Below, piece by piece: positions 1 to 9,101 of a stretch of DNA of 27,786 nucleotides. Under the pieces are notes generated by a model. The model was not told where the DNA came from. It worked only from the letters and a program-made list of their open reading frames with translations, and did no database searches. Made by a program: the position numbers and the translations under genes. This DNA is from a virus: the IMG/VR virus record IMGVR_UViG_3300033142_001472, positions 1 through 27,786 of that record. One strand, written 5' to 3'. Within the stretch, counting starts at the first letter, position 1, and the number at the start of each line of letters is the position of its first letter.

Positions 1-3000
1 GATTTATCTGCTCAGAAACACCAAAACCCATCATTAAAACCTCAAGCATGGTATCATAACCATTGCCGACCTTAGATTTAAGTAACGATAAGGCTTCTTT
101 GTTGTACTGGGCAGCATGCCACCCGCTATCCTCGATTTCTTCAAACAGATCATTCATCCATCCTGGGATGTTTGGATCTCTATCAGATCTTCCTGCACGA
201 TAGTATTCCAGGTATCCCTTCATGGCATCAACTAAAAATCCAGGGGTCTTTCGCATAGGGATGTTGGCAAAAGCTCGCATTGTTGCTGGTACAGCCATAC
301 CAAGGTTGGTAAGGTTGACCGCTACAGCTGCTGGCCGACCGGCCAGAAATTTCAACACAGCCAGGCCCTTGACCGTACCAATTATTCTGTCCACAGCTTC
401 GTCGTTTCGACCCATATCTTCCATATAGGTTAAAGCATCGTGAAAAATGTTTCGCTGTTTAACAGGATCAATACGCCGATTTTTAACAAATTCCAGATAA
501 TCCTTATAGGTGGTATCCAGACCCGCCTTGGTATGTTCGGCTTGATATTCCTGCCATGAAATATCGGTACCGGTCATGTGTCGCAGCATGTCCAGCATCA
601 TTTTCTTTTTAGCTTCACCGGCAGCTACGCCCCTCACATATTTAGCCATGCGTTGTACTGAATCTTCTTCATAACCCTTCCACACCCCAACACCGACAGC
701 ATCATTTCGCATAATCATATGCGTTCTAACACCACGACCCTTAAAGAGATTAGCCACACCTTCAGCCAGCTGCTTACCCATCTCCAACTGTGCCTTTTCC
801 AGCTCTGCCATAACGTCGGCGGCTACGCCCTTCTTCATCTCACCAGAGACCTGCTCCAGCGCCTTGTTCATTATCTCCTGAAACGCCACGACCTGTCCGG
901 CTATTTTAAAAATATCTTCCGGCATCTTATTAATCTTCTCAATATCAACAATATAATTATCATACTTTTTCCTGCTGGCTTCTTCAGCAGCGAAAAGCTC
1001 TGACTCAAAATGCTTAAGGATTGGATGGAGTTTGTTCTCATAACCCTTCTTGGGTTTTGCATACATGCTGAAACGTCCGGGCTTGCGGATTCGTGGCATA
1101 AAGTATCCACGCATATTACCCATTTTAGCCAGTGCTACCTTCAGGTCTACTTCCACCCGTGCGCCATCTACCCAGGTGGCAACACTGGGAAGACTCATTC
1201 CCTTAGCAGCGTATCGTTTAGTTAGATCGTTGATCGCTCCACGCAAAATGTTAAAAACATTATGAGACATTTCTCTGGTGCCCTGGACCCAATCCTGAGC
1301 CAATTCAGAGTATCCCAGCTCGGCCAATTTGGCTACTTCCAGCCGTGTCGCTTCAGCCCAACCATCATCATAACTATTGGCAGTACCAACAACCTTTCCG
1401 TCCGGATCTTTTATCTCGAAGGTCTTGCCCACTGATTCCTCGATGCCCTCTTTCATCTTTACCGTATAGCCATATTTATTCATATCGTTGTCGTCCAGGT
1501 ACTTATTGATGGCTCGATATTCTTTTTTGTTTGTTTTTTTCAGCTTTTTCCCGATTTGTAGCCTGGATTTTTTGTTAGAATCTTTTTCTATAAAGTTCAG
1601 CCCTTTGAAATAATTGTCTGAACGATTAGTTCCGTCCTCAACCATGGCTCCGGCAGCTGGCACCTTACCGAAATAATGAATAGGCGTAAACAACAGGCGT
1701 TCCCATGCGGTAGTATCTTCAAGTTCGCCAATTCCTATCTCTCTCTTTTTAAGCATCCACCGACCGATCTTGCCCCAACTCGTCATGGCATAATCACGCA
1801 GGGATCTACTCACATTTTCAGCAGCTGCGCTGTTGCCATGCTCTCGCATAAATTCTTCGTCCTGGGGAGTGGCTGTGGTATACTGTTCAACAGCCTCGAT
1901 ATCAACAGCACTTTCGTCAAAGACCGTATAGTTAAAATGCGGCGAATCTTTAATACCGGATAGAGTGCCGGACGGAAATTTGATACCATCTATACCTGCT
2001 CTTAAAAGGAACAGGGAAGCTTCTTTGTCTCCACCCAAAGCAGTAGATATTTCTTCATAAGCATTTTGCCCAACTCCAAGGTTTGTATAATCATAACTAT
2101 CTAAATCTTTATCGAACCAATGTTTTAATCTACCAAATGTTTTCATTCTATATTGAGCTATATCCTTTTTTTCAGATTGATTTATAATTTTTCCCAAGAT
2201 CTCTTTCGACAAAGCTTTGTCCCAATCCAACCAATCATATTCGCTGGGATCCTTACCCTTATGTAGGGTAACTTTATAAACCGCCTTGGTTTTTGGCCGC
2301 TTCATTGTCAGCTGACTGATAGAATCGGGACGGATAGCCCTTAGATAATCAATAGAATCCTGCCCGTCCTGACGATCCTTGCCCTCAGCGCTCTGACGGT
2401 CGAGTTCGTAGCCTGCAATAAGATTATCAACAACATCCTGGATGGCTGCTACCACACCCGCCTCGCCGGTATTATGGTAGGCTGCGTGCATAGCATAGTC
2501 TTCAATCATCAAATCTTCAACCAGCGTAGCTTTGGTAATAGCCAGTGTGTTTGCGTGACTGTCATCACGCGCCTTCTTCATCATTTCCGTTTTAAACATA
2601 GTCGGGCTGTAACTGGTTGGTTGACGACTTTCCCAAATTGCAACCGTTCCGCCAGCTGCTTTCCAGGAAAGGTCTATCCATTCATCCGCACCTAAGCGAT
2701 CAGCATAGTCTTTGGCAATGCTCTTTTCGTCAGTAAAATACAGACCCCACCCAAAGGCTTGTGCCCCTTCTCCAGATCCAATAAACCTGGTGCGAAAACG
2801 CTTAAAGAAAGAAGGGGATCCATGATAAGCAGTTGTCTGATATTGCGGAGCCAAAAACTTTCGGGCAAACGGTTTCTGTTTCGGACCCTGATAAATCTTG
2901 CCGGTCTCAATATCCCTGACAATGCTCTGGGGAGTAAGCTTAAATATACCCACGAACCCATTAATCAGGTCTTTGATCTTTTGTATGATCTTCTCAATAA

Positions 3001-6000
3001 TCCCTGTCTGTTTAGCTCGATTATTAATGGACCAGGAAATATAATTTGCCCTGTCTTCAGCGCCGCCCACATCTTTAATGTTTCTTGATTCCCACATGTT
3101 GTTGGCATGTAGTTCCTGGATGTGATCTCGCAGGATGTCTGATTCTTTAGATGTAATAAAGCCTACATCTTCCAGCCAGTGGTACGACTCGTGAGCTAAA
3201 ACCCAGTTGTCAGCCAGATCTTTATGTAATTCAATCTTGCCGTCAGCATATTTTCCTATGGCGGTTTCACCTTTTACAGGAACCCGACCCATGTTCACAT
3301 AAAAGTTGGCGTTATTAACATCCACCGAATCTACCGACTTGATTATTAGCTGCTGTCCATTAGGCGTGGTTACAGCTACAGATCCGTCAGCTTTTTTAAT
3401 CACGTTAGTGCCCTTAAATAAGCGCTTGATATCGTCCAAGGTGACACCCTGGTCACGCATATAGCGCTTAGCGTAGGCTTCTTTAGCTTGACGTGTGGCC
3501 ATATATTGCTCAATCGGTCCGGAAATCCGTACCGGCATTTCATTATAAAATACCTGACGGATGATTGATTCATTTTTAATCGGTGCCGTTTGGTCTCGAT
3601 ACTGGTCAGCCAACTTGCTCATACCGTTCTTCTCGCCGGCAAAAGCAGCCATAAAATCACTGGCGGTTGCTAAAGTAGTCTCGGTTTCCATGAGCATCAT
3701 CTGAAGATCAGTATCTGACTCTGCGGCTGCCTGCTTAGATAGGTTGCTGAGCTTATCAGAGGCCGACTTTAAGGCTTTCTTGATAGAGGGGTACTCTATA
3801 CCCAGAATCCCGAGTTGCGTCCCAAGATCGCGTTGTCTTGTAATGTCAAACCCGGTTTGTCGAAGGGCTTTAATCATCTGGGGAGAGTCTATTTTACTAA
3901 CCAGATCAGCAACATCCACAGTAGAAACACCCTTCTTGCCAACCTGACCATAATACACGCCATCAATCTTAACCAATGCGGCACGCTCAACTTCAGGCAA
4001 GCCTTCCGGATTTTGTGTTTTATAAAGTAAGAAATCCTGGCGCAATCTATCTTTAATCATTCGGTCGAAGCGCCGTTTATCCAGCTTGGGATCCGCCTGC
4101 TTCAAAGCATCAAACAGTTCACCGGTAGAAACCAGACCACCACGCTCAAAATTTGGATTAAGAGACACTGCAACTTCCGGAAGTTTTACCGTCAGTGCAT
4201 CACCCCAGGCTTTATGGTACAAGTCCTGAGTTTCAATCCATGTTTCGGCAACATCTTTAGGTATCTCTTTTTTGGTATCTTCATGAAACTGGATGTAGCC
4301 CTTAATGGTATGGTAACGATCTTGGATATATTTGCGCCACACCCTATCGGCGACTTCCAGCTTTTTGCCTACCGGATTAACACCAAGGAAACTGGCAAAG
4401 AGCTGAAGGTCTGCCAGCTTATATTTATTATCCATTTCCAGTACGGGCCGATCTGTAGAGGCAAAACTGTCCAAACTATCTGCCACATTCAGATTGTTTA
4501 TCACCCGTTCAAGCAACTCAGCCTTTGTGCCGGTTTCACTTGTTGAAACCAGTCTGGCCATACCGCGCAGCTCGTTAACGGTAAACTGTTCCGGTTTCAT
4601 TGTAGAAATGTCCAGATCACCCGAAAGCACTTTGTATGGTGTAGATCCTTTGGGGATACCCCAGTATTGATATTCAATACCATTAGTGAGTATCCGGAGT
4701 GCATCCGTGTGGGCTTCTCTGGTTACTGCTGCTTCGGCCCCTGTAAAATCTGCACGGTCAAATGCGCCGTCTCTTTTGCCAGCTTCGATAATCTCTTGTG
4801 GAGTGGGGAGTTGATCGCTGCCCCTGCCTCCCTCACGTTCTGCCGGACTAACTCGTCCAGGGCTGCGTCCAACCACTCGTTGGTTGAATAACCTAAGCTG
4901 CCTTGGGAGTCCTTTAGCGCGGCTGGGGTAATAGAGTTTGATGTCATTAGGTGTATCTCCTGTAGGTTCGTTGATTAATGTTTGGGCATCGAACAACTTG
5001 CCCTGCCTCATTGGTAAGGGCTTATATTCGGTGAGGATCGTTTCAACTGGGACCATGATTTCTTTCACGATCTCTTTGATTTTTTCCTTCTCGACCACAC
5101 TTTCACGGGTCAACTCTTTGTCCGGTACCTGCAAGACAGCTTCCGCAATTCTTAAAGTCTGGGGAAACAGGTGGGCAGTTTTTTTGTGCATTGCTTCACG
5201 GGCAACAGCAAACTTTTCGTCGTGTGCGCCTTGGAAAGCATGGGTAAATTCGTGATCGATCAAACCTTTAAGATATGTGGCATAGTGTAGCGGAGACTTG
5301 GCAGCGTCTTTATCCAGAGATAACGGATTCATACCCATCTCTCCCAAGCCAGCATTATACTCACCCTCAACAGCTCCACCATCTATCACCACAGATAGCA
5401 TCGGATAAAATTTTTCAAGTTTACCGCCAGCTGCTCCGGCATACATCCTGGCCACCGTTTCAAAGGCTAATATATGTTTGGCATGAAACATCGACCCACC
5501 CTTGTAACCTTTAACCCCCGTGTCAACCTTTTGATTCAGTTGTTCTATGGGTGTGTAAGGAATGGTCTGGTTCAGATATGGTCGGCGCAGCTGCTCCTCG
5601 ATAGTGAGTTTTTCAATTGGCTTCTGTGATTCGTTCCAAATACCAGTAACGGTTTTTATCAGGTCGTTGTAACCTTTATCCGTTTTGGTTTTTTCGATAG
5701 TTTTCTTCCACTCGCCTCGATCTTTTAGGTTCTGCCAGGTAAATTCCACTGTAGTCCGTTTAGCCGACAGCGGATCCACAGCAAATTTAGCAACAATCTT
5801 TTCAGCCAACTGCTTGCCGTCCCACTTCAACTCCATGCGTGAATCGGTCAGTGGATAATAGTTTCCCCCAGGAGTTTGGCTGGTAGCAACATCAATTATC
5901 AGCGCACCAGGGAAACCTTCATTATAAATATTAGTAATGCCCTGAGTAAGCTTTGCTCCAGTCTGTTTGTCCACCAGGCGGATTATCATCTTTTGGTTAT

Positions 6001-7318
6001 ACCCGGATGGAGCCTTGGGATAGTATTTCATCGAAAGTTCTGACTGATGATCGCCCTTATTTACAACATCTGTAAATTCTTTAAACTTCTTCCCACCAAA
6101 CGGATTCTTAATCTTAGCATTGTTTAAAGAAACGGAAACATTCTTGGGCAACTCGGTGGTCTCCACATAACGCTTGGAGTCGTTATCAATAATTTGACTT
6201 TCGGCCTCTACGCGAATGGACGTGCCCTGCCTTGGCTTAGACAGTGTACCAACCTGGTCAGCATTTTGTGCCCGGACCCCATCGTGTTGATTGTCTCTGG
6301 TTTCAAGCACCCAGGTGGATGACTCGTGTGGCCCCAGAATAACAGCCTTGGCAATACCGAACCCACCAAATCGCCCAACCTTATCTTTGCCAGTACCGTG
6401 CAGGGCCAGAAACTTATCTCTAATATCAGTGTCCGACATACCGACACCGTTATCAATAATTTCAAAACTGTTGTGGTAATAATCTTTACCGGCCTTGGCT
6501 ATTCTTTTGTCATCAAGCTTACGACCCCGTACAGGATAATCTTCATCAGAAGATTCGTGCCCTGAAGACAGATATGTTCGGATATCAATCGTTCCCTTTT
6601 TGATTTCGCCGGTTTCCAAACTTTCCAGCACCGCATCCAATGAATTTTGTAAACCTTCGCGCACGCTAACGTTTCCCAAATTAGACGTGTAAGGATACTT
6701 GCTTTTAGCTTCATTGTTCCAGGCTCTGGCCACATTAACACCATAGCCAGCCGACACTTTTTCTATGCTGTAACTGACACCAAACTGACCAGCTGGATCC
6801 GGATTACCCATCAGAACCATACGGGTATGATTGGCTCCAATCAGGTTCTCCTGGATTCCCTTAATCGCACCCTCCACCTTGCGTTTGTACTTTGGATCCT
6901 TGGCATACTTTTTGGTCCGACGTGCTGCAATAATGCCACCCTCAACAGGAATAGGATAGGTGCCATCGTAAACGTCACTTTTGGCAAAGGTCTTGGAATC
7001 CCAAAACATTTTCTGTAATTCGGTGATCCTGGCTTTTAGTTTGGGCAAATTGTTCCGGACAAATTCAAAGTTAAACCACCGGCCAGGCGTAGTATCGATC
7101 TTCAAGATCTGATCTTTCATCTGGCCATGCAGCTGATCAATGATGCTGTCATATTCTTTGTCCAGCGTGTCCAGCACGTCCTGAACCGCCTGGATCTCAG
7201 CTTCACCTTTGGCCATGTCCATATCTTTATAGTCGTCAGTCAGATCTCTCAAGCGCTTTGCTGTTCCAGGATCAAAACGCTTACCCATTTTTTTAAGACA
7301 ATATGCAAGTGTTGCCAT
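1..7318 (-). CDS. Giant polyvalent protein: GHKL ATPase, two metallopeptidases, SAPs, ADP-ribosyltransferase (3' end beyond window)
   Basis: Starting at ATG 7318, the frame has no stop for 2439 codons and leaves the left edge. Domains in order: helical head; GHKL/Bergerat ATPase ~200-370 (N-box REGLQNSLDA 220-229, DNGVGM 289-294, GRFGGFG 315-321, GTS at 365); HEXXH metallopeptidase HEFTH 689-693; two SAP-like DNA-binding motifs at ~907-943 and ~962-995; second metallopeptidase HESYH 1376-1380; polyvalent-type ADP-ribosyltransferase ~1494-1805 (AYHGSP with H1499, GEGAQAFGWGLYF, RAGIDGIKFPSGTL, FDESAV); helical C terminus with RGYFMPRIRKPGRFMY. Polyvalent proteins are known to be injected with phage DNA to counter host defences. 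The start follows AGGA at 11 nt. Domain calls are strong; the overall role is inferred. Confidence 0.85.
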   Translation of the reverse strand, partial: MATLAYCLKKMGKRFDPGTAKRLRDLTDDYKDMDMAKGEAEIQAVQDVLDTLDKEYDSIIDQLHGQMKDQILKIDTTPGRWFNFEFVRNNLPKLKARITELQKMFWDSKTFAKSDVYDGTYPIPVEGGIIAARRTKKYAKDPKYKRKVEGAIKGIQENLIGANHTRMVLMGNPDPAGQFGVSYSIEKVSAGYGVNVARAWNNEAKSKYPYTSNLGNVSVREGLQNSLDAVLESLETGEIKKGTIDIRTYLSSGHESSDEDYPVRGRKLDDKRIAKAGKDYYHNSFEIIDNGVGMSDTDIRDKFLALHGTGKDKVGRFGGFGIAKAVILGPHESSTWVLETRDNQHDGVRAQNADQVGTLSKPRQGTSIRVEAESQIIDNDSKRYVETTELPKNVSVSLNNAKIKNPFGGKKFKEFTDVVNKGDHQSELSMKYYPKAPSGYNQKMIIRLVDKQTGAKLTQGITNIYNEGFPGALIIDVATSQTPGGNYYPLTDSRMELKWDGKQLAEKIVAKFAVDPLSAKRTTVEFTWQNLKDRGEWKKTIEKTKTDKGYNDLIKTVTGIWNESQKPIEKLTIEEQLRRPYLNQTIPYTPIEQLNQKVDTGVKGYKGGSMFHAKHILAFETVARMYAGAAGGKLEKFYPMLSVVIDGGAVEGEYNAGLGEMGMNPLSLDKDAAKSPLHYATYLKGLIDHEFTHAFQGAHDEKFAVAREAMHKKTAHLFPQTLRIAEAVLQVPDKELTRESVVEKEKIKEIVKEIMVPVETILTEYKPLPMRQGKLFDAQTLINEPTGDTPNDIKLYYPSRAKGLPRQLRLFNQRVVGRSPGRVSPAEREGGRGSDQLPTPQEIIEAGKRDGAFDRADFTGAEAAVTREAHTDALRILTNGIEYQYWGIPKGSTPYKVLSGDLDISTMKPEQFTVNELRGMARLVSTSETGTKAELLERVINNLNVADSLDSFASTDRPVLEMDNKYKLADLQLFASFLGVNPVGKKLEVADRVWRKYIQDRYHTIKGYIQFHEDTKKEIPKDVAETWIETQDLYHKAWGDALTVKLPEVAVSLNPNFERGGLVSTGELFDALKQADPKLDKRRFDRMIKDRLRQDFLLYKTQNPEGLPEVERAALVKIDGVYYGQVGKKGVSTVDVADLVSKIDSPQMIKALRQTGFDITRQRDLGTQLGILGIEYPSIKKALKSASDKLSNLSKQAAAESDTDLQMMLMETETTLATASDFMAAFAGEKNGMSKLADQYRDQTAPIKNESIIRQVFYNEMPVRISGPIEQYMATRQAKEAYAKRYMRDQGVTLDDIKRLFKGTNVIKKADGSVAVTTPNGQQLIIKSVDSVDVNNANFYVNMGRVPVKGETAIGKYADGKIELHKDLADNWVLAHESYHWLEDVGFITSKESDILRDHIQELHANNMWESRNIKDVGGAEDRANYISWSINNRAKQTGIIEKIIQKIKDLINGFVGIFKLTPQSIVRDIETGKIYQGPKQKPFARKFLAPQYQTTAYHGSPSFFKRFRTRFIGSGEGAQAFGWGLYFTDEKSIAKDYADRLGADEWIDLSWKAAGGTVAIWESRQPTSYSPTMFKTEMMKKARDDSHANTLAITKATLVEDLMIEDYAMHAAYHNTGEAGVVAAIQDVVDNLIAGYELDRQSAEGKDRQDGQDSIDYLRAIRPDSISQLTMKRPKTKAVYKVTLHKGKDPSEYDWLDWDKALSKEILGKIINQSEKKDIAQYRMKTFGRLKHWFDKDLDSYDYTNLGVGQNAYEEISTALGGDKEASLFLLRAGIDGIKFPSGTLSGIKDSPHFNYTVFDESAVDIEAVEQYTTATPQDEEFMREHGNSAAAENVSRSLRDYAMTSWGKIGRWMLKKREIGIGELEDTTAWERLLFTPIHYFGKVPAAGAMVEDGTNRSDNYFKGLNFIEKDSNKKSRLQIGKKLKKTNKKEYRAINKYLDDNDMNKYGYTVKMKEGIEESVGKTFEIKDPDGKVVGTANSYDDGWAEATRLEVAKLAELGYSELAQDWVQGTREMSHNVFNILRGAINDLTKRYAAKGMSLPSVATWVDGARVEVDLKVALAKMGNMRGYFMPRIRKPGRFSMYAKPKKGYENKLHPILKHFESELFAAEEASRKKYDNYIVDIEKINKMPEDIFKIAGQVVAFQEIMNKALEQVSGEMKKGVAADVMAELEKAQLEMGKQLAEGVANLFKGRGVRTHMIMRNDAVGVGVWKGYEEDSVQRMAKYVRGVAAGEAKKKMMLDMLRHMTGTDISWQEYQAEHTKAGLDTTYKDYLEFVKNRRIDPVKQRNIFHDALTYMEDMGRNDEAVDRIIGTVKGLAVLKFLAGRPAAVAVNLTNLGMAVPATMRAFANIPMRKTPGFLVDAMKGYLEYYRAGRSDRDPNIPGWMNDLFEEIEDSGWHAAQYNKEALSLLKSKVGNGYDTMLEVLMMGFGVSEQIN

Positions 7319-7390
7319 CAGTTAAATAATCCTGTTTCAATTATTAGGGTCCATATTGATCAAAAATCAGAGGACCAACTGGTCTAAGTT

Positions 7391-7690
7391 TTATTTTAAT
7401 TTGCAAGCTCTACAATAGAAGACATACGTTCCTGCACTTTGGATATTCGCTGACATTTCCAGCTCTATTGTAGCATCCTGGGCAATTACGAAATTGTCAT
7501 CAACTCTTTCAATATACCAGTAGTACCCAAGAGCTAAAGTTGAAGCGTCCCACCTAACTCCAAACTGTTCCCCGGTAAAGAACTCATGCTCATACTGAGC
7601 TTCTGCCTTATTTACTAAGACCAATGAAGCAAAGAAAGTTATCCATAACAAGATAAGTGCTACATTAATCCAAGCTTTTCTTTTATCCAC
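7391..7690 (-). CDS. Exported FN3-like protein with signal peptide
   Basis: The start GTG 7690 is chosen because GGAG lies 9 nt before it; ATG 7696 has only 3 nt of spacing. The 99-residue product begins DKRKAWINVALILLWITFF and continues ASLVLVNKAEAQ. This is a basic n-region, a hydrophobic core and an AEA|Q type cleavage site after residue 31. The rest is a short FN3-like fold (FGVRWDASTLALGYYWYIER, AGTYVFYCRACKLK) with a C-terminal CxxC-like pair (C..C). A secreted phage protein in a virion cluster is unusual. It could stay membrane-anchored, and may block superinfection or help lysis; neither is shown. Confidence 0.6.
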   Translation of the reverse strand: MDKRKAWINVALILLWITFFASLVLVNKAEAQYEHEFFTGEQFGVRWDASTLALGYYWYIERVDDNFVIAQDATIELEMSANIQSAGTYVFYCRACKLK

Positions 7691-7706
7691 AACCATAGAC
7701 TCCCTA

Positions 7707-8057
7707 TTAAGAATCTGAGATAACTAAGGCTCCAACCGGGTCGGGAGCCTCGAAATCTAAAGGGACATTATCTAACAAAGTCGGACTCGCTTCGTTCCCC
7801 CTGTCATCAACACAAGCCACTCCAATGTTATACCTTCCATCAAGAGTGGTCATTCCAGGAATTTCAGCAAGATTGACTTCCCCATGCAGGGTGTCGTTAT
7901 AGGTTACTATGGTGTTTCCGATTTCCACAGACGGTGATGGGTTGGCTGGGTCTGTAACAACCAATCCAGGAGCTTCTTCATAATACATTTTATGGTTTAC
8001 CACATCCGGTGAAGTTGATACCGGCCACCTCAGCCATGTTTCTTTTAAAATTGACAT
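7707..8057 (-). CDS. FN3-like domain protein (116 aa)
   Basis: The protein is a single fibronectin type III-like beta sandwich. It has LRWPVSTSPDVVNHKMYYEE for strands A-C, VNLAEIPGMTTLDGRYNIGV for E-F, and ACVDDRGNEASP for the G-strand entry ('Y.igV...D..GNEs'). No signal peptide is seen. GGAG lies 8 nt before the ATG, and this is one of the clearest ribosome sites in the window. FN3-type domains in phage virions are usually surface-exposed adhesive extras. It sits next to a second, exported FN3-like protein, so the two may act together. Confidence 0.65.
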   Translation of the reverse strand: MSILKETWLRWPVSTSPDVVNHKMYYEEAPGLVVTDPANPSPSVEIGNTIVTYNDTLHGEVNLAEIPGMTTLDGRYNIGVACVDDRGNEASPTLLDNVPLDFEAPDPVGALVISDS

Positions 8058-8058
8058 T

Positions 8059-8229
8059 TCACAGTCTCCTTGTTAAAAATAAAGTTATTAATATCACATA
8101 CAGTACCACTACAATTAAGACACAAAGCAGTCTTTCGGGGTTAAAATTATCTTCTGCCCTTCCCCTTGCTTTTAGTAGTAGAGCAACCACCGCGGCCCCT
8201 ATTGGCCCTTTTGCCTTTTCCGCCCCCAT
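8059..8229 (-). CDS. Small membrane protein overlapping the basic gene out of frame (56 aa)
   Basis: This frame begins at ATG 8229 inside the 35-residue basic gene and continues 88 bases past its stop. It ends in a TGA 1 nt before the FN3-like gene's ATG. The product has GPIGAAVVALLLKARGRAED and then one strong membrane helix (LLCVLIVVVLYVILITLFL) closed by TRRL, giving a clear charge rule. Its Shine-Dalgarno site is weak: AAGGA lies 12 nt upstream. If it is not a gene, 88 bases between the basic gene and the FN3-like gene would be empty in an otherwise gapless operon. A nested pair of this kind recalls Rz/Rz1 or holin overlaps, but no lipobox is present. Confidence 0.5.
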   Translation of the reverse strand: MGAEKAKGPIGAAVVALLLKARGRAEDNFNPERLLCVLIVVVLYVILITLFLTRRL

Positions 8230-8254
8230 TTCTTTTCGGAATCCTTTTTGGCAT
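8147..8254 (-). CDS. Very basic Gly-rich small protein (35 aa)
   Basis: A 35-residue frame starts MPKRIPKRNGGGKGKRANRG and ends KSKGKGRR, with a single Cys. An AAGG/G-run Shine-Dalgarno site lies 4-7 nt before its ATG. Nearly half of the residues are Lys or Arg, so nucleic-acid or membrane-phospholipid binding is plausible. Similar short Lys/Arg/Gly-rich proteins occur in phage structural clusters in my memory. Most of the gene (8147-8229) is also read in another frame by the 56-residue membrane protein. Composition bias from G-rich DNA is the main reason for caution. Confidence 0.6.
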   Translation of the reverse strand: MPKRIPKRNGGGKGKRANRGRGGCSTTKSKGKGRR

Positions 8255-8272
8255 ATTACCCCCTTTATGTTA

Positions 8273-8491
8273 TTAATCGAAAATTCCTGCTTCAGCCATA
8301 ATAATTATCAACTCTAAAAAATCTTTGTCATCTTTTAAAGCTGCTTGCATCTCAAGATCATCAGACATAAACTGATATTTTCTTTGGCCGGAAACAACAA
8401 TAATGGCTGCGATTAAAAACGTTCCCAAGCCAAAAGCTATTTGCTTGCTTCCGGTGAAACCCAAGCCCTGTCCTGGTTGAATATTAAACAC
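8273..8491 (-). CDS. Small membrane protein (72 aa)
   Basis: The start GTG 8491 is preferred because AGGAG lies 10 nt before it. A TTG at 8500 has the same site only 1 nt away. The protein opens FNIQPGQGLGFTGSKQIAFG, followed by a single membrane helix (LGTFLIAAIIVVSG), a basic turn (QRKYQF) and an acidic amphipathic C terminus (DDLEMQAALKDDKDFLELII). The Gly-rich opening is a pattern I recall from other environmental phages. It overlaps the end of the 205-residue gene by 8 bases. It might be a holin-like or virion membrane-interacting protein; the function is not known. Confidence 0.65.
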   Translation of the reverse strand: MFNIQPGQGLGFTGSKQIAFGLGTFLIAAIIVVSGQRKYQFMSDDLEMQAALKDDKDFLELIIIMAEAGIFD

Positions 8492-9101
8492 TATTGGCAA
8501 GCTCCTGAGCTAAAATGCCAGCCGTTAAATCAGTGATGTCGTTCCCGTCCTTATCCTTCATTTCTTTATTTAAAATTGGCGTTACGCCATCGGTTGGATC
8601 GTAAATAATTAATTCCCAGGTTAAGCCATTTTTCACCAACACCTTCTTGCCGTCTATTACATCTTTAAGGTAGTCTGTATCTAAAGCCATTAATTGATCG
8701 TGTTCAGGTGTGGTTAGCCCAGAACCTATTGACTTTACGATTAACCCAGCCGCATTTCCGGGTATAACCTGCACTTGATTCTGATTAAGTATTCCATTTT
8801 CAACGTCAAAGATATTATTATTAGATCCCGCCAATCTTACCGTGTATTGCCCATCTTCAAAAGTCACAGAGTACCCGTTAATGATTTCTATAAATCTTGC
8901 ATATGTTATTCCTGCAACTGTAACCTCAGTGTTGTGTATATGAGTATCAGGAAACGGCATCCCTTCTACATCATCTTCAAGAGCTTTTAAGTCCCTTCTA
9001 AACTGATCGGTGTCTAACTCATATAAAGTACCCGAAATAGGAGTTAAATCAGCCTGTAAAACGTTTATTACTTTCGTTCCCCACGAAACCGAAAGAGCCA
9101 T
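8484..9101 (-). CDS. Orphan structural family protein common in aquatic phages
   Basis: The 205-residue protein starts MALSVSWGTKVINVLQADLT followed by PISGTLYELDTDQFRRDL. It then has FPDTHIHNTEVTVAGITYAR, FIEIINGYSVTFEDGQYTVR and LAGSNNNIFDVENG. I recall this highly conserved sequence order from many uncultured marine phage and pelagiphage-like genomes, always of unknown function. It is beta-rich for the first ~140 residues with a helical tail (TTPEHDQLMALDTDYLKDVI). AAGGA lies 6 nt before the ATG. Its MALSVS start is shared with the neighbouring spike-like protein, which may mark a common docking strand. Likely a virion component. Confidence 0.65.
   Translation of the reverse strand: MALSVSWGTKVINVLQADLTPISGTLYELDTDQFRRDLKALEDDVEGMPFPDTHIHNTEVTVAGITYARFIEIINGYSVTFEDGQYTVRLAGSNNNIFDVENGILNQNQVQVIPGNAAGLIVKSIGSGLTTPEHDQLMALDTDYLKDVIDGKKVLVKNGLTWELIIYDPTDGVTPILNKEMKDKDGNDITDLTAGILAQELANSV
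8502..8506 (-). promoter_or_regulatory. Shine-Dalgarno site fixing a GTG start
   Basis: AGGAG on the minus strand inside the end of the 205-residue gene lies 10 nt before GTG 8491 and only 1 nt before the alternative TTG 8500, favouring the GTG. Confidence 0.55.

Noticed and set aside
2759-3088. 109-codon open frame on the plus strand
   Set aside because: It is antisense to the polyvalent protein, whose metallopeptidase and ART motifs cover this stretch.
7373-7384. Small palindrome GACCAACTGGTC before the polyvalent gene, considered as a terminator
   Set aside because: The stem is only 4-5 bp, its loop is tiny, and the T-run is several bases away, so it is too weak to call.
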